A stretch of DNA of 64,000 bases, from positions 56,215,034 to 56,279,033 of the forward strand of contig OX419762.1 of the NCBI GenBank assembly GCA_948567375.1, in the 5' to 3' direction. Position 1 is the stretch's first letter. Each line of letters opens with the position of its first letter. Both the position numbers and the translations under genes were made by a program. This stretch comes from Lunularia cruciata (Eukaryota > Streptophyta > Marchantiopsida > Lunulariales > Lunulariaceae). This document shows positions 52,514-64,000 of this stretch, piece by piece. The notes under the pieces were generated by a model. That model did no database searches and had not been told where the DNA came from. It worked only from the letters and a program-made list of their open reading frames with translations.

Positions 52514-55500
52514 TGTCATGCCATTTGTAGCTTTGCATCTATATTGCTCAGACACTAGAGTAGCAATGATAGTAGTTAGAGGTATTTTGGTAGTTACTCA
52601 TGGACTACTTTCCATTGCTCAGATTTTGTGTTTTGGGTACTGTAATACCCATTTGTGCATGTGTGTGGTATTGTGATATTTAGCTTGGTATTACAAGTAC
52701 TTGAGAGATATTATTTATATAAAAATAAAGGATGGTTCTACATTAGTCATCATGATTAGCTAAAATTAGTCATAGCTAAGATAGAGTGGACCTTACTTTA
52801 GAGGAAGTGGAAAAGATGAGTACCACTATTTTGGATTCTAGTGTGTTGACTTGGTATTATTCTTAGGTGTTTGGCTTTGAGGAAAGAGTTGAGAACTCTC
52901 GGGCTTGCAAGCCTTTTTGTTTTGGATTCTTCTATAGTCCAAGGATAGCCCATGTGAAGGAATCCTTGATTTAGTGGTTGGGTCAAGATAAGATCACATG
53001 CTAGTGGAATATGCCCATGTGAATGGACATTCCTTTCTACTTTTTGACTTACTTGACTTTTAGTCTAGTAACTTGAGTTACTATAGTAATTAGTAACTTT
53101 GGTACGTAACTATTTCACAAGTATATAAACAAGGGGTGAAGAGGTACTCATCATCCTTTCATTTACAACAATCTCTCTCTCATTAAGTTCTCTAGTGAGC
53201 AATGTCTTGAGTCTTGGAGTGTTAGCCTTGGAGGAGTATGATGGAGTTGGAATTCCTTGCCTTCTTAGTCCATGATGCGCTACCATAATAGCCATCAGAG
53301 GTTCATCTTAAGTGAGAGAAAGCTAGCTCATAGTACTGACTACATGGTAGGGCCTACCATCACTTGCACCATTCGCATCGTCGGGTGTACCATCAGCGGG
53401 ACCGTTGGTGTGAGACTTAGGTCAAAATCAGGAGTATACCCTGGGATTGCAGCTCTAGAGAGCTCACTTCTATATTGTTGAGCCTTTGAGTTTTTGGCTA
53501 GAGAGGACAGAAAGCCGGCAAACATCACCAGGAGTCTCTTAGCTAGAGCGGATGTGGCTTGATTGTAATTATGGCCCAATTGTTGGCAAATAATTGAGTG
53601 ACAGATCAAGTACTGGTCTGATTTGAGTTGATTTGAGTTAATGAAGAATTGATTACAACAAAGAAGTGAGTAGGGGGAATCGGGTGTAGGAACGGCAAGT
53701 GTTGGTGGTATCTCCAAGCTTGGTGGATTGTGGTGTCTTGATCAAGTAGTTCAGATTTCTTTGAGAGAGATTGTGCACAGAAGCATTGGCAAAAATTGGA
53801 GCCAAAGAAGCAATTTTCAAGCGATAGTTGTGATTTTGAGCTCAAGAGGTGAAAGCAAGACCAATTTGTTACGAGTTGAGCTCAAAAAGTGAAACCAAAG
53901 GTGGAATTTGGAACAAATCCTTGCGAATTAGAGATTGGAAAAAACCTATTTTTCCAATTTGGCTTGATTGAAGAGTTAGAAGAGGATTTGGCAATCAGCC
54001 AATTTTAGAGATTTATGTCAAATTTTATGTCCAATTTATGTCAGATTTTACATCAAATTTTGTGAAAGGTTTATGTTAGATCTTGGCAAGAAGAACTTTG
54101 ATCTGTAACACCCATTTGTGCATGTGTGTGGTATTGTGATATTTAGCTTGGTATTACAAGTACTTAGAGATATTATTTATATAGAGATAAAGGATGGTTC
54201 TATATTAGTCATGGTTAGCTAAAGTTAGTCATAGCTAAGATAGAGAGGACCTTACTTTAGAGGAAGTAGAAAAGATGAGCACCACTATTTTGGATTTTAG
54301 TGTGTTGACTTGGTATTATTCCTAGGTGTTTGGCTTTGAGGAAAGAGTTGAGAACTCTTGGGCCCGCAAGCCTTTTTGTTTTGGATTCTTCTTTAGTCCA
54401 AGGATAGCCCATGTGAATGAATCCTTGACTTAGTGGTTGGGTCAAGATAAGATCACATGCTTAGGGAATATGCCCATGTGAATGGATATTCCTTTCTACT
54501 TTTTGACTTGACTTGACTTGACTTTTAGTCTAGTAACTTGAGTTACTACGGTAATTAGTAACTCTGGTACGTAACTATTTCACAAGTATATAAACAAGGG
54601 GTGAGGAGGTACTCATCATCCTTTCATTTACAACTATCTCTCTCTCATTGAGTTCTCTAATGAGCAATGTCTTGAGTCTTGGAGTGTTAGCCTTGGAGGA
54701 GTATGATGGAGTTGAGGTTCCTTGCCTTCTTAGTCCATGATGCGCTACCATAATAGCCATCAGAGGTTCATCTTGAGTGAGAGACAAGCTGACTCACAAA
54801 TCTTAGTCTCAATGATCCTTGTAGCTCAAGAAGTAGATATGTACTCCGATTATGTCAAATAAAAAATGGTGGTAGAGTCAATCTTGTGTTGATTTATGAG
54901 ATGGAGTGCATGTAATTAGCATTCTTGTGATTGGACTCCCTCCATTCTTTGCTTCATGTTTGTGCACCGTGTTTGTGTGAGGTCCCTTGAATTTAGAGTA
55001 TTGGTGCTCTAGTGTGCTCTCGGTAGTGAGGCTAGAGTGATGACTAGTCAAATTTTCTTTCTTTCTCTCCAATGAGGCCAAAAGTGATGATCTGCATACC
55101 GTGAGAGTGCATGTTGTGATGGCACATTACAAGTCACCCTTCCCCTAATGTAGTTGTCTCAGTTAGAGTTACATTAGTGGGTAATTTTTTTTTGGTGTTG
55201 GCACTTGGTGGTGCTTGGTTGGTGGTGTTGGCACTTGGTGGGGTACTTGCGGTTTGCCGTTTGCATTTGCGGTTTGTGGTTCCGATTTGCAATTTGCAAT
55301 TTGGAGTTACTTCGTCATGATGGAGTTTGTTGGGATTTTAGAGTAGATAGCACTATAGTACGCAGTGGGTTTACTTGGAGTGGCACTTGGTATTAGCTTG
55401 TATCTCAAGTCCAAGTGAGGGAGGAGATTGACTCTAAATTGGAGTTTGACATACGAGTTGATCCAATTGAGAGTGCATTTGGCATGTCCGCACCATTGTT

Positions 55501-58500
55501 GTGGGACATGGACAAGATTTATGGAGCCTCCAAAGGCCCTAGGCGTTACTCTGGTATAGTGTGTACCATTGAGTTGGATGACTTCATCTAGGAGTTCAAT
55601 AGTTGGTGTGATGTATAGTAGATGCAGACTTTGTTTACACCCTTCATGCCATGGAAGGGGTTGTTTTAGCATTTGGAAGGTTTGCCAATGGGCTATTACC
55701 ATGGGTTAAGGAGAGCTCACTTGGAGGAGATTGAGTTATGGAGACAATGTTGGTCTCCAAACTATGCCTTTATCACTTTAGGCTTGGTTGCCAAGAGTAG
55801 ATTGGCATTATCCACAAGTTCTAGCTTCAATAGCGTTGGTGGAGCTAGTGGAGGTGCACTAGCTAGAGATAGTGCTACTACAAGTGGAGGTACCACTACA
55901 AGAGGTTTTGTGGTATCAAGGTTTAACCCCATGGTGGAGTTCTTCCAATGTTTGAGGCAAAACTACTAAGGAGTATAAATTGACAAGCTGAGGAGCTTGT
56001 AGGAGTTCAAGTGGAAGGCTAGAGAGAGCCTACACAAGGCATACACTCACATGAGGCGGGTGATCAGTTTCACTTAGAGAGTTATTGAGGCCCATGCAGT
56101 CCAATTTTGGTATGGGATATTGGACAAGGAGTCGAGACGTAGAGTTTGTGATGCTACGTTGTTACAAGCTACTTCGCTCACTTTGGCAATGGTCTTTGGT
56201 TTGGCTGAGTGTATTGAGCTCAACATGGTGAAGGAGAGAGTGGTGACATCTGGATTTGGTAGGGAGACCTAATCCATAGTTGTGACTTCTTCTAGAGTGC
56301 AGTTGAGTGCACCACGTCCAATTGGTTTTCAAGGACAGGGTGGATAGCCTAGGTCCTATGGAGCGAGTGGAGGGCCTACTATAGTTAGACCCTTACCTTC
56401 ATTTTTGGGTCAGCAGAAGCCAATGAGTAGTGGTGTTGCTTGTTGGACTTGTGGTGGACCTCACCTTAGGAGAGAGTGTACTCAAGGCAGCAAACCTAGT
56501 ACCTCTAGTGCATCACAGCCAATATTACCACAGATTTGGTCACACTAGTAACCGATGCTTTGACCCAACCCAAAGTTACAGAGTGGTAGGGGAGCTCTTG
56601 TTTATGGAGGATGAGGTGGTGGTAGAGGATCTACACCTAGTAGGGGTGCAATACCTACCCTTACTTCTGATATAGCTATGGCTACTTGGATTGAGCAATT
56701 GGAGCAGAGATTGGCTAGCATAGCCAATCTCAAAGGAGATCAAATTTGGGTGCTGAGGCTTCCACCTCATATGCTAGTGATAGAGATGCTTTGGACTTCA
56801 TATGTGAAGCATCATAAGTGGATGCATCTGTAGTAGTGACTAGGAGTGTAGTACGTGCTCTAGAGCCTAGAGGAGCATCAGTGGAGTTGGACCCACCGAG
56901 AGGAGAGGTTGGGAGACAAGTTAGACTTCCCTAGTCTTTCACACTCTCTAAGGCCCTACAGATGTCATCCATGGCTCCTAGACATCCTAGTGCAAGTGTG
57001 GTAGGTGGTGATGAGGTGCATGATAGACTACTTGCTAGTCAACCACTTGCTACTACACAAATTGAGTCTAGCACGATGTTGGAGGCAACTCAGCTGATTA
57101 TGCACTATCCTTTATTTTTAGCCAGTGACATGTGTACATTAGGAGTTGACCCAGCCCTAGTGTTTAGATTGGCTGCCATGCTTTGTGAGAGTAGGGATGA
57201 TGTGGCCTCCACTACTAGATCAAAGGTGGTTGATAGTGGAGTTAACTTGGTTGAGGAGCATGGGATTTGCTCAGCGACCAATGGTTTATAACATGCAGTA
57301 GTGGCTAGATTGGAGGAGTTGCCAACTAGACCGGCCTTTGAGAGAGCATTGTTCACACTTGGTGTTGTCTTATTGGATAAACAAAGGGGGATTTTCCATT
57401 TGGTGGGACCTTCAGGGAAGGTCTATACACCATGGAGAGTATTATTAGACTTTGGTGCGTAGCCCCTTATGTTGGGGAAGGTTGCAATTTTTGGTCTAGG
57501 GTTACAAAAGACCAATGTAGAAAGGTATCCATTTTAGATCCAAATATCTCTAGGGTGTGGTTCAACATAGTAGGCCACACGTGGAGAGCTAGTTGTTTAA
57601 TTCAGCTATTCATCCAACTGATAGCTCAATGGTGAGAGCTCAGGCTATTACGACAATAGTTGAGTCATATGATGTGCTAGTTGGGAGAGCATTGTTATAC
57701 CCCATGGGTTTCAGTAATGATTATTGGGAGGAGACAACCTCCTATAGACCAAGTTGGCAGTTTGGTGAAAGATGAGTATGTCGCCTACCAACACGCTTCA
57801 GTAGTGGTATTCTTGGCTCACTATAGTCCGAGACCATGGCAGCATCAATTTTAGCTTTAAGTGGAGTTGTTACTTGGCTTGGTGACTTATTGGAAGGGAA
57901 CGTCCATGCAAAGGATACTCCAGTTCTAGAGGACAGCACTCGGATTTGGAGTACTTTGTTCCATCCACCTTGGATGTTCCTTTGTGGAGTTCAGAGGAGG
58001 CATTGCAGTAGCATGTAGATTGGTTGGTGCAGTAGGCTTGGAGTGGATCCTTTGTATCACTAGGAGATGAGTGTGAAAATGAGCCTCTAGAGTCAATTAC
58101 CTCGACACTTCTAGATACCACACTCATTGCTTGGCAGTATCCAATAGAGGGAGTATGTCTATTGGAGTTGTTTGGTGGGATTAGCATTGGACTAATTATG
58201 GTTCTATAGGCGGGTATACAAGTACAGAGGTACTTGTATGGAAGAGAGATGAGACTGCTAAGTGAGTCTCTCTCCATCATGTGGCACACTTGGCCTATCG
58301 ATATCCTAAGTTATTACGAATGTCAACAGTTAGGAGTTACCAAAAGGCCCTACCAACATATATTTCCTTACTAGGGGTATATGATTTGGAGTGACATGGG
58401 CCTATTCATTTGGTGATTTTGGGATGGCCATGTTAGGGACATCATGTCTTTGCCAAGGTTTGAGTCTTCAGGATCTCCATTCCGGTGTGTTTTGGGAGAT

Positions 58501-61500
58501 ATTATAGATACTATGACATCTCTAGGTTCATCAATCTATTTCTCTAGCTTACATTTTAGAGAACATCCCTTTGATGGGTGATTCTCGTACCCTAGTGGTA
58601 ACAAGTACACATCAGGTCCATTCTTGGATGGAACTTGCTAGTTTATTAGATGCAGCTAGAGTGGGATCAAGGGCTCATCATCTTCATCTTTGGTGGATGA
58701 ACTTCTTACCCAGAGAGGTTCTACAGTGTGCTTATGATGGGATTCAATGACTAGACCACAACATTGTTGATGACATCTTGGATGTCAGTCTCAAATGGTG
58801 GTAGTGGCTGATAGGTCACCTATAGCAATGGTGAACCGAGTTGGATAGCCTAGAGCCGCTTTCCCCACTCTTATGAGTTTCCCAAGTTCTCATGCTTTTT
58901 GAGAGGGAGGTCCTGGATTGGTTTGAGACTTACAGTTACAACAATTGATGGAGCCCAATGTTGATGAGAGAGAGCAGGTGATGGGCTTTTGCATTGGTAT
59001 TACCACTGTTCTAGGAGTGTTAGAGGCATCCAAGCGTCAAGTGTTAGGTCAGGCTATGTACATGAACTATTTGACCTGGATTGTGAGCCTTGGCTTGGCA
59101 GAGCATCATAGGATGAACTTGATAGGACTCGGACATTTGTGAGCCTTATGCCTATCAAGACAATTCAAGCACATGCTAGGGGCAATGGACCGAGTGGATA
59201 TGGTATTCTTGGGACATAGCCAATAGCTAATAGGGAGAGTGGTCTACTTGAAGTCCATCTAGGTGAGTGTGGGTTACTTGGATTACATCCTTGGTCTACT
59301 TGGGATGGTCCTAGAGGATGTATGGAGCTTGCAGCCAAAGTGAAGGGAGTTTTTCACACTAAGGTTGGGACCTCTAGTGTTTGGGAGCATGACACTATTG
59401 CTCCCAATGGTCCAGTGTAACAGCCAGTCAATACATCTTCTACTCCTACTATAGTGATAAAGGATACTTGGGAGCCAGATCTTGGACCCAAGCTTATAAG
59501 AGAGGAAAGATGGAGGGTTTGGAGATTCTTGAGGAGCTACACAAGTTGTTTTGCCTTCAATATGAAGGATTTGGGTGCTCTGAAGGAACCTGGTATACGG
59601 ATTGAATTGACTAGCAATACACTAGTTTTCTGACGTCCTTATCGATATAATGATATGGAAAGGACATTGATTTAGAGCTTGAGTAGTGACCTTTTTGAGG
59701 CTGGTTTGGTAGAGTTTTCACATGGAGAGTATGCATCAATGACAATGATGCCAACCATGAAGGATATGCATGGCAACTACACAAATAGGTAGATGTGTGG
59801 TGATTACCGTCCTATCAACTGACAAATTAGGGCTGATTGGTATACCATGCCTACACCGGAGGAGATCTTTGATGTGATTGGGCATGCAAAGGTCTTCAGT
59901 ACTTTGGAACTTCAAGTAGGATATCATGAGTTACTGATCAAGGAGGAGGATAAGTCCAAGACAACATTTTGGTCTATTTATCCTCATAGCAAGGATGTGT
60001 TATATTAGTGGTGGTTCTTACCATTTGGGTTGAAGAATACTCCTACTGAGTTTTGGAGGGTCATGGATAGGATCCTAGCTGGATTGGATTTTGCTTGGTG
60101 CTATATTGATGATATTTTGGTCTATAGCATTACTGTGGAGGAGCATGGGAGACATTTGTTGGAGATGTTTGAGAGGTTGAGATCTTATGGACTCAAATTA
60201 CATCATTGGAAGTGTAGGTTCTTCCATGAGTAGGTTGAAGATTTGGGTCACACTATCTACCCCTAAGGACTTGGTGTTCAACAGACCAAGGTGGATGCTA
60301 TTGCACCTATTCCTTGACCTACGGATGTGAGCAAAGTGCAAGCAGTCCTTAGGTTGGCAAACTTCTATCGCCACTATGTTAGAGGATTTAGTGCCGTTGC
60401 CAAGGCCTTGAAAAAGCTTACCAAGCTTACACAAGAGTCGTATTGGGGAGATGAGCATGAGAGAGCTTTTGTAGAGCTCAAGCATAGATTGACATCTACT
60501 CCTATTTTGAGGAGACCAATCAGAGGACAGCCATTTCAGGTTCACATTGATTGGAGTATGTTGGGGCTTGGAGTAGTGCTCACCCAACATGATGATGAGG
60601 GGAAGGAGTTTGTGGTGGCCTGTGCTGGTCACTCCAACAATTCAACGGAGGCAAAGTATAGTTCATATGAGGAAGAGTGCTTAGCAGCGGTTTTGGGAGT
60701 AGCACATTTCCGATGTTACCTATTTGGTAATCCCTTTACTCTCATCACTGATCATCAGCCATTGAAGTGGTTGATGGAATCCGACAACCTTTTAGGAAAG
60801 CTTGCACCATGGATTTTGATTTTACATGAGTATGATTTCACAATTATTCATACACTTGGAGTGGTGAACCATGATGCAGATGGGTTGAGTAGAAAACCCA
60901 TGTCCCAGCCAACAAGATTAGACCTCAGCACGTTGGTATGGTGAGACAGATGAGGAGATGGTGCCAGGTTGGCATACATCTACCTTTCTTTGTATATTTT
61001 CTAAGACTTTGGTGTTATCTCTCTTAGCACATATAGGAGGAGTTATTGAGGTCACATATCCAAAGAATGGATATAATGGTATAGTTCAATGAGACATTCA
61101 TGATGATGTCTAAGTGATGGAATATCTTTGCATTGGTGTTGTGGGTGGCACAATTGGAGCCAAGGAGAGAGACCATGTCCTTCAGCAAGCTAGGCAGTTT
61201 AGATTGGAGGGCAAATACCTTTTGAGTGTATGGGAGGATGGTAGAGTGAGAGTAGTACCACTTCTATCTTAGAGACTACAGTTGGTCCGTCATACTCATG
61301 AGGAGCTAGGACATTTTGGAGTAAAGCGTACATATAGCTTACTCCAAAGTCATTATTAGTGGCGGAGTATGCAGACCAATGTACAATAGTTTGTTGCAAG
61401 ATGTGTGGTTTGTGACCAAGTTAGAGCATCATTTAATGCTCCTATGCCACAATTACACCCATTACCTATCATAGGATTGGGTTATTGTTGGAGTTTGGAC

Positions 61501-63360
61501 TTTATTGGACCTTCATCGTTGACTATGAGACATCATTGGTATGTTTTGGTGATGGTGGAGCACTTCTCCAAGTGAGTTGGTTGCACTTCCTGACAAGGCC
61601 AATGAAGGGACGGCTTACTCATTCTTGGATCTGGTTCTCAATCATTTTGGTGCACCAGTTGAGGTTTTGATTGATCAGGGTACAGAGTCTTGGGGAAGTT
61701 TCAAGTCTTGTGTGAAAAGGCTTTGATTGATCATCATACTACCTCCCGAGATCACCTTGAGGTAGATGGCTTAGCAGAGAGAGTGGTTCAAACAAAGAAG
61801 AGAGAGGATGAAGAGAGAATTGCAAAAGTATGGTTTGTAGAGAGGCCACTTGGGAGATTGAGATTTCCAGTTACCTTGGTTGGCCATTGGCTATTGGTTC
61901 AACCGGCAAGCCTCCTTAACATCCTTCTCTCCTTACTTTCTACTCTATGGACAAGATCTAGATCTACTTGCAGTCATTTGTTGAGATGTTACTATAGTCT
62001 TGGACTTGGATGATCCCAATATATGGGTGAGCGCATGTTCTCAACGGGTAGAGATCTTTTGGAGAGTGATACCAATGACCTTTGAGAACTTGGTGATTGC
62101 TCACCATAGGGATACCTTACATTATGCTACTATTCAAGGAGGAGGTTATAAATCCTCAATCCATTGATTTCATCCATATGACTATGTATATCTACAACAG
62201 ATAGCACCGATGACACTTTATGTTTTGAAGAGCCGCACTATCTTGAGAGTGCATGAGGTTTTGCCATCTGGAATCCTTGTGTTGGAAGGATGTGATGGTG
62301 TTGTTTGGAAGGATCATGTGTGCAATTGTGTGCCATGCCACCTCCCAAACATTGATGGTACTATAGACCCAAGCTTGGCACTTGTACGGGCAAGCTTGAG
62401 GTGTATGTTATGCGGCTCTTCTAGTAGAGCTGCTACTATGTTAGTGTGATAGTTGTTCAAGAGGATGGCATATAGTATGTATGACTCCTCCCCTCACGGT
62501 GGTTCCTCAAGGACAATGATTATGTCCTAGATGTACTTGACCTATAGTTAGTTCATCCTTTATATGATATAGATTGCAGACATACAACTAACAATGGGGT
62601 TCCATAGCACACGGCCTCTTGATCTTTGCCCACCATAGGGTATACCATATACTTGGAATAGATGGCTATCTAGAGTTAGAGGGATCTAACCGCCAGCTAA
62701 GGGGTTTATTATGGCACTTTAGAGTCTATGTATGACTTATGTGTGAGTTGTACTTCTATAGTGTATGATGTTGACAACAATGTATGTTGTGTATTGATGT
62801 ATATACGCATGATTGTTATCATGCCATTTGTAGCTTTGCATCTAGATTGCTCAGACACTAGAGTAGCATTGATAGTAGTTAGAGGTATGTTGGCAATTAC
62901 TCGTGGACTACTCTTTGTCGGTCAGATTTTGTGTTTTGGGTACTAACTACATGGTGGGGGCGTGCCGTCAATTGTACCATTCACACCATTATGTGTGCCA
63001 TGGGACCATCGGTGTGAGACCTAGGTTGAAATCAAGAGTATACCTTGGGAGTGCAGCTCCAAAGAGCTTACTTCTCTATTGTTGAGCCTTTGAGTTCCTA
63101 GCTAGAGTGGACAAAAAGCCGGCAAGCATCACCTAGAGTCTCTTAGCTAGAGTGGGTGTGTCTTGATTGTAATCAAGGCCCAATTGTCGTCAGATCATTG
63201 AGTGACAGATCAAGTACTGATCTGATTTGAGTTGATTTGAGTTGATGAAGAACTGATTATTGTGGCACTTTAGAGTCTATGTATGATTTATGCGTGAGTT
63301 GTCCTTCTATAGTGTATGATGTTGACAATGATGTATGTTGTGTAGCAATGTATATACGCA
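52514..63360 (+). mobile_element. F2: second methyltransferase/PHD Ty3/gypsy-like element
   Basis: Full-length second copy, 10.85 kb including two later solo-LTR insertions (about 9.45 kb without them). Same domain order and same A1 ... B1 A2 B2 termini as F1. Both ends are fixed by the interrupted reading frame of E1: left flank ...AAGACACGATG, right flank CAACAGGTATCC. These flanks rejoin in frame without a visible duplication. Confidence 0.9.
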
Positions 63361-64000
63361 CAACAGGTATCCTTTTGGAGGACAGAGGATAGCTACCCAT
63401 GATGCTATTAGGGACATAGTGTTTGCTATGGCACAAGAGAGTGGATACTTGGCTTGGAAGGAGTGTTCGTCTGCAAAGCATACGACACACAAACTTATAC
63501 TTGGACCGAGATGATCAGGTGACACTAGCGGATGTTGTGGTTACAAACCCTACGCGTGATACAGTTTTGGAGGGACTGATTACCCATCTCCTTGGATGGG
63601 CGGCAAGTGCAGCAGCAGGTAGCAAGGTTTTTAAGTATAAGGGCATGCAGTGAGGTCACCTCTTTGTTCCTCTATCCTTGGAGTTATATGGAGAGATGGA
63701 CACAACATTTGACACATTTGTCAAGGAGTGCGCGAGAGCTTATCATGTCAGTGGCTAGGGAGTACCACTCTCACTCTCATACTTTAGAGTGAGAGTGAGA
63801 GTATTTTATTTTAGACAGCATGTGTCAATTGCTCTATAGAGGGCAGTAGTTGGTGCAATCCATAGGAGAGCAATCACATTAGGTGATGTTTCATCGGATG
63901 CTCCAGTTGTGTGTAGACCGTATAACTTGCATGGCTCAGATATCTTAGGTGCGGTAGGGCAGATTTCTCATATAGACTCTATTGGGGCTTAGCACCATTT

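Overview
This looks like a nuclear chromosome segment from a plant-lineage (streptophyte) genome rich in old transposable elements. It is AT-rich, holds plant-type Ty3/gypsy, PIF/Harbinger and non-LTR retroelements, has GT/AG intron-like boundaries, and contains no intact long reading frame. The species cannot be named from the window. Nothing bacterial (operons, Shine-Dalgarno spacing) is seen. All boundaries and alignments below were made by eye.

The main content is two copies of one unusual Ty3/gypsy-like retrotransposon family, here called F. F1 spans about 15783-25135 and F2 about 52514-63360, both on the + strand. Reading through decay, both have the order: gag with CCHC zinc knuckles, aspartic protease (LLDSG), a cytosine-5 DNA methyltransferase domain (motifs I, IV, VI, VIII, IX-X in canonical order), reverse transcriptase (YIDD), RNase H, HHCC/DDE integrase, and a C-terminal PHD-type zinc finger where chromoviruses carry a chromodomain. 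The termini are not ordinary LTR pairs: both copies read A1 - coding region - B1 - A2 - B2, a split-direct-repeat layout known from PAT/Ngaro-type (DIRS-group) elements, and no target-site duplication was found. A retroelement that encodes both a DNA methylation writer and a probable chromatin reader is the system most worth follow-up.

The 3' part of the window is a three-level nest. A non-LTR retroelement (E1) has an RT domain at 50.6-52.5 kb. It is split by F2 and resumes at 63361 in what looks like a restriction-like-endonuclease region. F2 itself received two solo LTRs of another family (C1 at 52641-53330, C2 at 54104-54798). 3' tails of the E family are scattered at 8.55, 25.74, 31.7 and 46.7 kb.

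Other regions: 1-15.8 kb holds decayed gag-like and coiled-coil-like sequence, two copies of an LTR-like repeat (D1, D2), and several tandem or degenerate repeats. 25.5-27.1 kb, 38.1-41.5 kb, 44.65-47 kb and 49.1-49.8 kb are islands of higher GC that keep CpG. The 38.1-41.5 kb island has spliceable exon-like pieces on the minus strand (an unrecognised candidate host gene), and 25.9-26.3 kb may hold a terpene-synthase exon remnant. 41.5-44.5 kb is a roughly 1.45-kb tandem duplication with nested 133-bp repeats. 47.2-48.6 kb is a PIF/Harbinger transposase remnant. The stretches 27.1-31.7 kb and 32.2-38.1 kb are AT-rich with nothing recognisable.
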